The notes under the pieces: model-generated
The model's input: the letters and a program-made list of their open reading frames with translations, nothing else
Database searches by the model: none
What the model was told of the DNA's origin: nothing
Assembly: GCF_007828955.1 (NCBI RefSeq)
Contig: NZ_VIVR01000001.1
Coordinates: 3,224,001-3,288,000 of the forward strand
Origin: Kitasatospora atroaurantiaca
GTDB lineage: Bacteria; Actinomycetota; Actinomycetes; Streptomycetales; Streptomycetaceae
Direction: 5' to 3'
Length of the DNA stretch: 64,000 nt
In this document: one piece after another, positions 43,395 to 51,931 of the stretch
Numbering within the stretch: the first letter of the stretch is position 1
Layout: the number at the start of each line of letters is the position of its first letter
Program-made: the position numbers and the translations under genes

Positions 43395-45056
43395 ATGCCC
43401 GTCTCTCATCGCCTCACCGCCCCGGCCCCCGGCTGGACCACGACCACCGACGTCGTCGTGGTCGGCTCCGGGGTCGCCGGGCTCACCGTCGCGCTCAACG
43501 TCCGCAAGGCCGGCCTGCGGGCCATGGTGGTCACCAAGGCGATGCTGGACGACGGCTCCACCCGTTGGGCCCAGGGTGGCATCGCCGCCGCCCTGGGCGA
43601 GGGGGACACCCCCGAGCAGCACCTGGACGACACCCTGGTCGCGGGCGCCGGGCTCTGCGACGAGGATGCGGTGCGCACCCTGGTCACCGAGGGCCCGTCG
43701 GCCGTACGGAACCTGATCAGCGTCGGCGCGGCCTTCGACCTGGACGCCGACGGCGAGATCCTGCTGACCCGCGAGGGCGGCCACCACCGCCGCCGGATCG
43801 CGCACGCGGGCGGCGACGCGACCGGTGCCGAGATATCGCGAGCCCTGGTCGCGGCCGTACGCAGCGACCCGGGCCTGGAGCTGATCGAGCACGCGCTCGT
43901 CCTCGACCTGCTCACCGACGCCGAGGGCCACGCGGCCGGCCTGACCCTGCACGTGATGGGCGAGGGCCAGCGCGACGGTGTCGGCGCGATCCGGGCCCGC
44001 GCCGTGGTGCTGGCCACCGGCGGCATGGGCCAGGTCTTCTCCGCCACCACCAACCCGGCCGTCTCCACCGGCGACGGTGTCGCACTGGCACTGCGCGCGG
44101 GCGCCGAGGTCACCGACCTGGAGTTCGTCCAGTTCCACCCGACCGTGCTCTGGCTGGGCCCGGAGGCCGAGGGCCAGCAGCCGCTGGTGTCGGAGGCCGT
44201 CCGCGGTGAGGGCGCCTACCTGGTCGACGCCGACGAGACCCGCTTCATGGTCGGTCAGCACGAGCTCGCCGAGCTGGCGCCGCGCGACATCGTCGCCAAG
44301 GCGATCACCCGGCGGATGCAGGAGCAGGGCGCCGAGCACATGTACCTGGACGGGCGGCACTTCGGTGCCGAGATGTGGGAGGAGCGTTTCCCCACCATCC
44401 TGGCCTCCTGCCGCTCGCACGGGATCGACCCGGTCACCGAGCTGATCCCGGTCGCCCCCGCCGCGCACTACGCCTCCGGCGGCATCCGCACCGACCTGCA
44501 GGGCCGCACCACCGTCCCGGGCCTGTACGCCTGCGGCGAGGTCGCCTGCACCGGCGTGCACGGGGCCAACCGGCTCGCGTCCAACTCCCTCCTGGAGGGG
44601 CTGGTCTTCGCCGAGCGGATCGCCGCGGACCTGACCGACCGCCACGCCGAGGGCGGGCTGCCCGAGCGCGCGGTGGACGTCGCGGGTGCCCGGGCGGCCC
44701 GCAGCGTCCCGCTGCTCGCTCCCGAGGCGCGGGCCGAGATCCAGCGGATGATGAGCACCGGTGCGGGCGTGCTGCGCTCGGCCGCCTCGATGGCGGCCGC
44801 TGCGGCCGGGCTGGCGCAGCTCGCCGAGGACGCCTTCGCGCACGTCGCCGAGGAGAAGCCGGCCGACCCCCGGGTGGAGACCTGGGAGGCCGCCAACCTG
44901 CACCTGGTCGCCACCGCGCTGGTCGCCGCGGCCGCGCAGCGGGAGGAGACCCGGGGCTGCCACTGGCGCGAGGACTTCCCCGAGCGGGACGACGCGCACT
45001 GGCAGCGCCACCTGACCACCCGCCTGTCCCCGGACGGCACCCTGGAGGCCCGGTGA
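43395..45056 (+). CDS. nadB: L-aspartate oxidase
   Basis: NadB oxidises aspartate to iminoaspartate with FAD, the first step of de novo NAD synthesis. The 553-residue protein has VVVVGSGVAGLTVALNVRKA at the FAD site, LDDGSTRWAQGGIAAALGEGD, SGVHGANRLASNSLLEGLVF-type sequence (TGVHGANRLASNSLLEGL) and a His-containing YASGGIRTDLQGRT. It lies 17 bases after panD. No nadA is in the window: it may lie elsewhere. A palindromic repeat (copy 5) separates it from nadC. Confidence 0.95.
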   Translation: MPVSHRLTAPAPGWTTTTDVVVVGSGVAGLTVALNVRKAGLRAMVVTKAMLDDGSTRWAQGGIAAALGEGDTPEQHLDDTLVAGAGLCDEDAVRTLVTEGPSAVRNLISVGAAFDLDADGEILLTREGGHHRRRIAHAGGDATGAEISRALVAAVRSDPGLELIEHALVLDLLTDAEGHAAGLTLHVMGEGQRDGVGAIRARAVVLATGGMGQVFSATTNPAVSTGDGVALALRAGAEVTDLEFVQFHPTVLWLGPEAEGQQPLVSEAVRGEGAYLVDADETRFMVGQHELAELAPRDIVAKAITRRMQEQGAEHMYLDGRHFGAEMWEERFPTILASCRSHGIDPVTELIPVAPAAHYASGGIRTDLQGRTTVPGLYACGEVACTGVHGANRLASNSLLEGLVFAERIAADLTDRHAEGGLPERAVDVAGARAARSVPLLAPEARAEIQRMMSTGAGVLRSAASMAAAAAGLAQLAEDAFAHVAEEKPADPRVETWEAANLHLVATALVAAAAQREETRGCHWREDFPERDDAHWQRHLTTRLSPDGTLEAR

Positions 45057-45063
45057 CACCCTC

Positions 45064-45222
45064 AGGGGCGCGGGGAGCTGCGCGAATCGGAAGGCTTCCA
45101 GGCCGCACCTTCGCGCAGCGAGCACGTTGCACCATCCCACCGGAAGGGCGCGAGGTGCACCTTGCCCGCCCAGTCCGGCTGACCACCGTTGCCTTCCGTT
45201 TCGCGCAGTTCCCCGCGCCCCT
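45064..45222 (+). repeat. Intergenic palindromic repeat, copy 5 (subfamily II, long form)
   Basis: Starts AGGGGCGCGGGGAGCTGCGC eight bases after the nadB stop, has the AATCGGAAG mark, and closes with TTTCGCGCAGTTCCCCGCGC and CCCT. At 159 bases it is twice the usual length, with an extra inner segment containing its own small inverted repeats. Confidence 0.85.
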
Positions 45223-45252
45223 GTGGTTGGCCATCCCTGAAGGAGCATCCCG

Positions 45253-46212
45253 ATGACCCACGACGAACTTCCGCTGGCCTCCGCGGGCTGCGGCGACGGC
45301 TGCGCCTGCGGCGACGGCGAGGCGTACGAGACCGGGCTCGACCCGGCGCTGGCCGAGCTGCTGGAGGAGGCCGGCCTGGACCCGGTCGAGGTCGAGGACA
45401 TCGCCACCCTGGCGCTGGCCGAGGACCTGGCCGGCGGCGAGGACGTCACCTCGGTGGCGACCGTCCCGGCGGACGCCGTCGCCACCGCCGACTTCACGGC
45501 CCGTCAGGCCGGCGTGGTCGCGGGTCTGCGGATCGCCGAGGCCGTGGTCTCGCTGGTCTGCGAGGAGGAGTTCGAGGTCGAGCGGCACGCGGAGGACGGC
45601 GACCGGGTCGAGGCCGGCCAGGTGCTGCTCTCGGTGCGCAGCCGTACCCGCGACCTGCTGACCGCCGAGCGCAGCGCGCTCAACCTGCTCTGCCATCTCT
45701 CGGGTATCGCCACCGCGACGCGCGAGTGGGCGGACGCCCTGCAGGGCACGAAGGCGGTCGTGCGCGACACGCGTAAGACCACCCCGGGCCTGCGGGCGCT
45801 GGAGAAGTTCGCCGTCCGCGCGGGCGGCGGGGCGAACCACCGGATGGCGCTCTCGGACGCGGCTCTCGTCAAGGACAACCACGTGGTCGCCGCGGGCGGC
45901 GTGGCCGAGGCCTTCCGGGCCGTCAAGGCCGCGTACCCGGAGCTGCCGGTCGAGGTCGAGGTCGACACCCTGGAGCAGATCCCGCCCGTCCTGGAGGCCG
46001 GCGCGGACCTGATCCTGCTGGACAACTTCACGGTGGCTCAGCTCAAGGAGGCCGTCGAGCTGGTGGCGGGCAAGGCCAAGCTGGAGGCTTCCGGCGGCCT
46101 GACTCTGGCCACCGCGCGTGAGGTCGCCGAGACTGGTGTCGACTACCTCGCCGTCGGGGCCCTGACGCACTCCTCGCCGATCCTGGACATCGGCCTGGAC
46201 CTCCGTTCCTGA
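45253..46212 (+). CDS. nadC: Nicotinate-nucleotide pyrophosphorylase (carboxylating)
   Basis: NadC makes nicotinic acid mononucleotide from quinolinate and PRPP. The 319-residue enzyme shows EVEDIATLALAEDLAGGEDV, TAERSALNLLCHLSGIATAT, VRDTRKTTPGLRALEKFAVR, AGGGANHRMALSDAALVKDN and a PRPP-site ILLDNFTVAQLKEAV. The first 25 residues are an unusual Cys/Gly-rich leader (GCGDGCACGDGEAYE) also seen in other streptomycete NadC proteins. The ATG at 45253 has AAGGAGC upstream. Confidence 0.95.
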   Translation: MTHDELPLASAGCGDGCACGDGEAYETGLDPALAELLEEAGLDPVEVEDIATLALAEDLAGGEDVTSVATVPADAVATADFTARQAGVVAGLRIAEAVVSLVCEEEFEVERHAEDGDRVEAGQVLLSVRSRTRDLLTAERSALNLLCHLSGIATATREWADALQGTKAVVRDTRKTTPGLRALEKFAVRAGGGANHRMALSDAALVKDNHVVAAGGVAEAFRAVKAAYPELPVEVEVDTLEQIPPVLEAGADLILLDNFTVAQLKEAVELVAGKAKLEASGGLTLATAREVAETGVDYLAVGALTHSSPILDIGLDLRS

Positions 46213-46237
46213 CCCCCATCCTCTTAGAAAGCACCCC

Positions 46238-47029
<792 letters not shown>

Positions 47030-47054
47030 GCCCTACGCACTCGGGCAGCCCACC

Positions 47055-47140
47055 GGGGCGCGGGGAACTGCGCGACCAAGGCACGACGTACGTGCACGGT
47101 TGCGCGCGCACGCAGCTGATCAACAGAGCCCCGCGCCCCT
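47055..47140 (+). repeat. Intergenic palindromic repeat, copy 6 (subfamily I)
   Basis: Starts GGGGCGCGGGGAACTGCGC 26 bases after the coaX stop and ends with the CTGATCAACAGAGCCCCGCG and CCCCT arm. Outer GGGCAGCCC and GGTTGCCC flanks extend it. Confidence 0.88.
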
Positions 47141-47190
47141 TGTGGTTGCCCTGAGTGCACCGCTCACCGATCGGATCAACGCACCATCCG

Positions 47191-47226
47191 CCAATCGGCA
47201 CAAACGCGTCGCCAATCGCCACAAAT
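47191..47226. repeat. Two near-identical 14-bp elements before the gene at 47254
   Basis: CCAATCGGCACAAA (47191-47204) and CCAATCGCCACAAA (47212-47225) are direct repeats 21 bases apart, two helical turns, just upstream of the predicted -10 box. This spacing is typical of tandem regulator sites. A related AATCGCCGCAAAT lies at 32227-32239. Confidence 0.5.
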
Positions 47227-47241
47227 CGGACGTTGGCCACG

Positions 47242-47247
47242 TAGTGT
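47242..47247 (+). promoter_or_regulatory. -10-like box TAGTGT, leaderless geometry
   Basis: TAGTGT ends six bases before the ATG at 47254. Confidence 0.5.
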
Positions 47248-47253
47248 CACCAC

Positions 47254-47979
47254 ATGCCTACGCCACACGGATCGCGCGGCGGCATGGCGTTCAGCGCCGA
47301 CGAAGTCCGCGTGCTGCGCCGTGCCCTCGCCCAAGCGCTCAACCCGGTCCAATCGCCGTACCCGACGCCCGCCGGTGACCTGTGGGCCGAGGACGTGCAG
47401 GAGGCGCTGCGGCTCGCCGAGGCCGTCGACGAGGCGGTGCAGGAGGGCGGCAGACTGCGCTCCTTCCTCCTCGCCGACCTGGCCCGCTACCGGGCCGCTC
47501 TGCCGGGCAGTGTCTCCGGCTACCTGGAACGCTTGGAGGAGGCCGTCGCCGACGGCTACCTCCCCTGCCCGGAGGACCTCACCGCGCTGCGCGCCCTGGC
47601 CCGCCTCCCCTGCGGTTCCGGCGAGCGCACCCGCCGATCCCGGCTGGCCGGCCGCTGCCACGCGCTCGCCGAGGCGGACGTCCGCGAGCGGCTCGCCCTG
47701 AGCACGGGCCAGCGCCACCTCACGGCCGTACCCAGCCCCGCCGCACCACCCAGCACGGCCAGCACCCCGGTTGGCCTCACCCCAGTTGGAGGACGGATCC
47801 CGATGAGCAACCCCGCCGGCGCCCCCACCCCCAAGGCCCCCACCCCGGCAGACCGCCCCCAGCCCCGCCGGATGCCGACCCCCGCCGAACTCTTCGGCCG
47901 GCGCCCCAAGCCCCAGCAGCACCCCGAGCCCCCGCACCCCGACGAGGACGACATCGAGCTCGCCACCGGCACCGGCTGA
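47254..47979 (+). CDS. Conserved hypothetical protein, helical with Pro-rich C-terminus
   Basis: A 241-residue cytoplasmic protein. Residues 10-150 look helical (AFSADEVRVLRRALAQALNP, VQEALRLAEAVDEAVQEGGR, SGYLERLEEAVADGY), ending with a basic RTRRSRLAGRCHALAEADV segment. The last ~80 residues are Pro/Thr/Ala-rich. I recognise it only as a streptomycete hypothetical near lysS. The start has leaderless geometry and two direct repeats upstream, so it may be regulated. Confidence 0.65.
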   Translation: MPTPHGSRGGMAFSADEVRVLRRALAQALNPVQSPYPTPAGDLWAEDVQEALRLAEAVDEAVQEGGRLRSFLLADLARYRAALPGSVSGYLERLEEAVADGYLPCPEDLTALRALARLPCGSGERTRRSRLAGRCHALAEADVRERLALSTGQRHLTAVPSPAAPPSTASTPVGLTPVGGRIPMSNPAGAPTPKAPTPADRPQPRRMPTPAELFGRRPKPQQHPEPPHPDEDDIELATGTG

Positions 47980-48088
47980 GCACCGGCCGAGGCCCGTTGA
48001 CCGAACTGCTCCTGCGGGGCCGGCCGATCCCGGCCGACCCCGCTCCGGCACCGGGGCGCCCCACGCAGGGGTACGTGTCGGCGATGGC

Positions 48089-48094
48089 TACCCT
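48089..48094 (+). promoter_or_regulatory. -10-like box TACCCT, leaderless geometry
   Basis: TACCCT ends six bases before the lysS GTG at 48101. Confidence 0.5.
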
Positions 48095-48100
48095 TGTGGG

Positions 48101-49660
48101 GTGAGCGATCAGAGCACCGTCCCCGCGACCGACGACCTTCCCGAGCAGATGCGCGTCCGGCGCGAGAAGCTGGACCGGCTCCGGGCGGCCGGCATCGACC
48201 CGTACCCGGTCGGCTTCCCCCGTACCACCACCATCGCCGACCTGCGGGCCAAGCACCCCGACCTGGAGCCGGACACCGCGACCGGCGAGCGCGTCGGCGT
48301 GACCGGCCGGGTCGTCCTGGCCCGTACCGGTGGCAAGCTCTGCTTCGCCACCCTGCGCGACGGCTCGGGCGACCTCCAGGTGATGTTCTCCCTGGACAAG
48401 CTGGGCGAGGAGCGGCTGGCGGCCTGGAAGGCGGACATCGACCTGGGCGACCAGGTCGGCGTCGAGGGCGAGGTGATCACCTCCCGCCGCGGCGAGCTGA
48501 GCGTGATGGTGGACCGCTGGGAGCTCACCGCCAAGTGCCTTCGCCCGCTGCCGGACAAGCACAAGGGCCTGACCGACCCGGAGGCCCGGGTCCGCCAGCG
48601 GTACGTGGACCTGATCGTGAACCCCGAGGCGCGCGAGATGCTCCAGCTGCGCACCAAGGTGGTCCGCTCGATCCGCCGCACCTACGAGGACCGCGGCTAC
48701 CTCGAGGTCGAGACCCCGATGCTGCAGCCGATCCACGGCGGCGCCAACGCGCGTCCGTTCCTGACGCACATCAACGCGTACGACATCGACCTCTACCTGC
48801 GCATCGCCACCGAGCTCTACCTCAAGCGCCTGGTGGTCGGCGGCGCCGAGAAGGTCTTCGAGATCAACCGGAACTTCCGCAACGAGGGCGCCGACGCGAC
48901 CCACAACCCGGAGTTCACGGCCCTGGAGTCGTACGAGGCTTACGGCGACTACGACACCCAGGCCGAGCTGATCCGCGCGATCATCATCAACGCCGCCATG
49001 GACGCCCTCGGCACCACCGTGGTCCGCGGCATCGGCCCGGACGGCCAGGAACACGAGATCGACCTGGCCGAGCCGTGGGCCGAGGTCTCCGTCTACCCCG
49101 GCATCTCCCAGCACCTCGGTGTCGAGGTGACCCCGGAGACCGGCGTCGAGGAGCTGCGCAAGCTCGCCGACGACGCCGGTGTGCCGTGGGAGAAGGAGTG
49201 GGGCCACGGCCAGATCGTCCTGGAGATGATCGAGCGGCTGCTCGAGCACCACGCGATCAAGCCGACCTTCATCAAGGACTACCCGACCGAGGTCTCCCCG
49301 CTGACCCGCCGGCACCGCTCGATCCCGGGCGTGGCTGAGAAGTGGGACCTGGTGATCTTCGGTACCGAGATCGGCACCGCGTACTCCGAGCTGATCGACC
49401 CGGTCGAGCAGCGCGCCCGCCTCACCGCGCAGTCCCTGCTGGCCGCCGGCGGCGACGTCGAGGCGATGCAGCTGGACGAGGACTTCCTGCGGGCCCTCGA
49501 GTACGCGATGCCGCCGACCGGTGGCCTCGGGCTCGGCGTGGACCGCCTGATCATGCTGCTCACCGGCAAGAACATCCGCGAGACGGTGCTCTTCCCGCTC
49601 GTGAAGCCTGAGGCCAAGGCCCCCAAGGCCGACGCCGAGACCGCAGACACCGAGGAGTGA
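48101..49660 (+). CDS. lysS: Lysyl-tRNA synthetase, class II
   Basis: LysS charges tRNA(Lys). The 519-residue protein has an N-terminal OB fold (VGVTGRVVLARTGGKLCFAT) and a catalytic core with motif 1 (RGYLEVETPMLQPIHGGANA), motif 2 (EKVFEINRNFRNEG) and motif 3 (GGLGLGVDRLIMLLTGKNIR). It starts at a GTG with leaderless spacing from a TACCCT box. A small membrane-protein gene follows after four bases. Confidence 0.96.
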   Translation: MSDQSTVPATDDLPEQMRVRREKLDRLRAAGIDPYPVGFPRTTTIADLRAKHPDLEPDTATGERVGVTGRVVLARTGGKLCFATLRDGSGDLQVMFSLDKLGEERLAAWKADIDLGDQVGVEGEVITSRRGELSVMVDRWELTAKCLRPLPDKHKGLTDPEARVRQRYVDLIVNPEAREMLQLRTKVVRSIRRTYEDRGYLEVETPMLQPIHGGANARPFLTHINAYDIDLYLRIATELYLKRLVVGGAEKVFEINRNFRNEGADATHNPEFTALESYEAYGDYDTQAELIRAIIINAAMDALGTTVVRGIGPDGQEHEIDLAEPWAEVSVYPGISQHLGVEVTPETGVEELRKLADDAGVPWEKEWGHGQIVLEMIERLLEHHAIKPTFIKDYPTEVSPLTRRHRSIPGVAEKWDLVIFGTEIGTAYSELIDPVEQRARLTAQSLLAAGGDVEAMQLDEDFLRALEYAMPPTGGLGLGVDRLIMLLTGKNIRETVLFPLVKPEAKAPKADAETADTEE

Positions 49661-49664
49661 CCTG

Positions 49665-49817
49665 ATGGACTACATCTCAGCGATCGTGCCCCCGCTGGTC
49701 ATGGCGATCGGCTTCGGGTTCCTGGTGCGGGCCATCATCCGCAGCCAGGGCGGCGCCCAGAAGGCCAAGGAGGACGCCGCCGCGGAGGCGATGGCCCGGA
49801 CCGCCACAGCCGAATAG
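49665..49817 (+). CDS. Small membrane protein, 50 residues
   Basis: A tiny single-pass membrane protein beginning MDYISAIVPPLVMAIGFGFL, with one hydrophobic helix, then VRAIIRSQGGAQKAKEDAAA and a C-terminus AMARTATAE. The ATG has GAGGAG seven bases upstream, inside the end of lysS, and starts four bases after the lysS stop, so it is co-translated. It is conserved in streptomycetes but unnamed. The function is unknown. Confidence 0.85.
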   Translation: MDYISAIVPPLVMAIGFGFLVRAIIRSQGGAQKAKEDAAAEAMARTATAE

Positions 49818-49919
49818 CAGCACCCCACCGGCGCGCCGTCACCCTTCCCGGGTGGCGGCGCGCCGGTTTGCTCCGAATAAGCAAATTTTGTCCGAAACAG
49901 TCCCTATCCTGGCCGGACT

Positions 49920-50363
49920 ATGGTGCGGCAACTCGGAGAACTCGAGAACGACATCATGACCAGGGTCTGGCAGTGGAACCGCCCGGTCACCGTTCGCGAG
50001 GTTCTGCAGGATCTGCAGTCGGAACGCGATATCGCGTACACCACTGTCATGACGGTGCTCGACAAGCTCTTCAGAAAGGGCTGGCTGCGCCGCGAGCAGG
50101 TCGGCCGGGCGTATCGATATGAGCCGGTCTCGTCCCGTGAGGCATACACCGCGGCACTGATGAACGATGCGTGGGGGACGAGTGACAATCCTGCGGCCGC
50201 CCTGGTGCACTTCTTCGGCCTGATGTCACCGGAGCAGCGGGAGGCACTGCGCGATGCGCTAAGGGTCGCCGCCCTCTTCCCGACGGAACCCGATCCGGAT
50301 CCCGATCCGGATCCCGATACCGATCCGGATACCGAGGAGACTGCGGGCCCGCCGGCACGATAA
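49920..50363 (+). CDS. BlaI/MecI/CopY-family transcriptional repressor
   Basis: A 147-residue winged-helix repressor. The N-terminal ~75 residues match BlaI/MecI (QLGELENDIMTRVWQWNRPV, VREVLQDLQSERDIAYTTVM, VLDKLFRKGWLRREQVGRAY). In these proteins a cognate BlaR/MecR protease cleaves the linker, but none is nearby here. The tail is an Asp-Pro dipeptide run (PDPDPDPDTDPDTEE) encoded by a 12-bp-like repeat CCCGATCCGGAT. Two TCCGAA repeats (49872 and 49892) and an AT-rich segment lie before the start and could be its own operator. The ATG at 49920 is nine bases after TATCCT. Confidence 0.85.
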   Translation: MVRQLGELENDIMTRVWQWNRPVTVREVLQDLQSERDIAYTTVMTVLDKLFRKGWLRREQVGRAYRYEPVSSREAYTAALMNDAWGTSDNPAAALVHFFGLMSPEQREALRDALRVAALFPTEPDPDPDPDPDTDPDTEETAGPPAR

Positions 50364-50366
50364 CGT
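50361..50366 (+). promoter_or_regulatory. -10-like box TAACGT, leaderless geometry
   Basis: TAACGT ends six bases before the ATG at 50373. It overlaps the end of the BlaI-like gene. Confidence 0.4.
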
Positions 50367-50372
50367 CCCGCC

Positions 50373-50909
50373 ATGGAGGTCACCATCCGCCGGGCGCGGA
50401 CCACGGACGTGCGCGCAGTACGGCGGCTCATCGACGGCTACTCTCGCGACGGCATTCTGCTCGACAAGCCCACCGTCACGTTGTTCGAATCCGTGCAGGA
50501 GTTCTGGGTGGCCGAACGCGACGACACCGGCCTGGTCGTCGCCTGCGGCGCACTGCACGTGATGTGGGAGGACCTGGCCGAGGTGCGCACCCTCGCCGTG
50601 GACCCGTCCTGCCTGGGCAAGGGCATCGGGCACCTGTTGCTGGAGAAGCTGCTGCAGACCGCACGCTGGCTGGGCGTACGTCGGATTTTCTGCTTGACGT
50701 TCGAGGTGGCCTTCTTCGCGAAACACGGTTTCGTCGAGATCGGCGAACTCTACGAAACCGACGATGGTACGACAGACCCGGCGGCGATCGCTACGGATGT
50801 CTATGAGGAACTTCTGCGTTCGTACGACGAAGGTGTGGCGGAGTTCCTCGACCTCGAGCGGGTGAAGCCCAACACCCTGGGCAACTCTCGGATGCTGCTG
50901 CACCTCTGA
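50373..50909 (+). CDS. GNAT amino-acid N-acetyltransferase, ArgA-like (short form)
   Basis: A 178-residue GNAT acetyltransferase resembling the short actinobacterial N-acetylglutamate synthase (as in M. tuberculosis). The acetyl-CoA site is VDPSCLGKGIGHLLLEKLLQ, with CGALHVMWEDLAEVRTLA before it and FFAKHGFVEIGELYETDD after it. It would acetylate glutamate as the first step of arginine synthesis. It lies ten bases after the BlaI-like gene. Another amino-acid substrate is possible. Confidence 0.85.
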   Translation: MEVTIRRARTTDVRAVRRLIDGYSRDGILLDKPTVTLFESVQEFWVAERDDTGLVVACGALHVMWEDLAEVRTLAVDPSCLGKGIGHLLLEKLLQTARWLGVRRIFCLTFEVAFFAKHGFVEIGELYETDDGTTDPAAIATDVYEELLRSYDEGVAEFLDLERVKPNTLGNSRMLLHL

Positions 50910-50954
50910 GCGGTACCTCCCGGGGTGCCTTGCGGAGGCCCGGAGCGGGCAAGG

Positions 50955-50995
50955 GTTTGTGTTTTCCGGGAAAAGGCGGTTTCCTTTCCCTTAGG
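50955..50995 (+). promoter_or_regulatory. AT-rich leader with a hairpin before lsr2
   Basis: GGGAAAAGG and CCTTTCCC arms form a hairpin around 50968-50991 inside an AT-rich stretch between the acetyltransferase gene and lsr2. It could be a terminator of the first gene or a leader element. Confidence 0.35.
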
Positions 50996-51026
50996 CAATG
51001 GGTCGTTTACGCGGAAAGGGAAGCCC

Positions 51027-51377
51027 GTGGCACAGAGGGTGCAGGTCATTCTTGAAGACGATCTCGACGGCGGTTCGGCGGACGAGACGGTGACGTTCGC
51101 TCTCGACGGCGTTGCCTACGAGATCGACCTGAAGAGCGCCAACGCGGACAAGCTGCGCGGCCTGCTGGCCCCGTACGTCGAGAAGGGCCGCAAGCAGAGT
51201 GGCCGGCTCACCAGCGCGCGCCGCAGCAGCGGCCGTAGCGCGGGCCGCCCGGCCGCCGGTGCGCCGGACACCGCGAAGATCCGCGCGTGGGCCAAGGAGA
51301 ACGGTTTCGAGGTCAACGACCGCGGCCGCGTCCCGAGCAATGTCCGTGAGGCGTACGAGCGGGCCAACGCGGCCTGA
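51027..51377 (+). CDS. lsr2: Nucleoid-associated protein Lsr2
   Basis: Lsr2 binds AT-rich DNA, bridges it, and silences foreign and specialised-metabolite genes, like H-NS. The 116-residue protein has an N-terminal oligomerisation domain (AQRVQVILEDDLDGGSADET, VTFALDGVAYEIDLKSANAD) and the C-terminal DNA-binding part with the AT-hook-like RGR in VNDRGRVPSNVREAYERAN. The GTG start has a purine-rich AAGGGAAG upstream. The ~100 bases upstream are unusually AT-rich (GTTTGTGTTTTCC), a possible self-regulatory site. Confidence 0.96.
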   Translation: MAQRVQVILEDDLDGGSADETVTFALDGVAYEIDLKSANADKLRGLLAPYVEKGRKQSGRLTSARRSSGRSAGRPAAGAPDTAKIRAWAKENGFEVNDRGRVPSNVREAYERANAA

Positions 51378-51409
51378 TCCGGACCGCCGGACCAGAGCCG
51401 TCCTGCGGC

Positions 51410-51886
51410 TCAGGCGGCCGGTGCCAGGCCCATCAGGTCGCGGGCGCAGGCGTCCGCCAGGCAGTCGAGCAGCCGGAGCAGGTCGGGTGAGCGCAGGTCC
51501 AGACCCGGGCCGTTCGCCCCGGGCCGCAGCCAGACGGCCGGCGGCACATCGCATCGGTTCTCGGGGCGCGGAGGGACCTCCTCCGCGCCCCGCGGCCGTG
51601 GCACCCGGGGGGCACCGGCGGGCCTGGCCGTGAGGCCCAGCTCCAGCTCGGCCCCCCAGCCGAGCCAGTGCAGCAGATCGGGGACGGCATCGGCCGTCCC
51701 GGGGGCGAGCAGGAAGGCGGCCAGGCCGCCGCTGGCGACCACCGGGCCGTACGGCCGCCGCAGCCGGTCCAGCCGCCCCAGGGCGGCCAGAGCGACCGGC
51801 CGCCGTACCTCCACCCGGTCCGAGCCCAGCAGCGCCGGCGTCGGATCGGACAACTCGGCAGGCGGCACGGGCAGCGCAGCTGTCAT
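51410..51886 (-). CDS. Conserved hypothetical protein between lsr2 and clpC
   Basis: A 158-residue protein (MTAALPVPPAELSDPTPALL, then RRPYGPVVASGGLAAFLLAP and GADELELGLTARP-type sequence), ending with LDCLADACARDLMGLAPAA. It is converging with lsr2 and lies in the lsr2-clpC interval, where streptomycetes often carry an unnamed gene. I do not recognise a family; it has features of a small globular protein with a hydrophobic core. The start is uncertain; a GTG at 51931 would add 15 residues. Confidence 0.5.
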   Translation of the reverse strand: MTAALPVPPAELSDPTPALLGSDRVEVRRPVALAALGRLDRLRRPYGPVVASGGLAAFLLAPGTADAVPDLLHWLGWGAELELGLTARPAGAPRVPRPRGAEEVPPRPENRCDVPPAVWLRPGANGPGLDLRSPDLLRLLDCLADACARDLMGLAPAA

Positions 51887-51931
51887 GGGTTGTGCAACGC
51901 TGTATGAGCGAAGCGGTAACGCGACCGCCAC

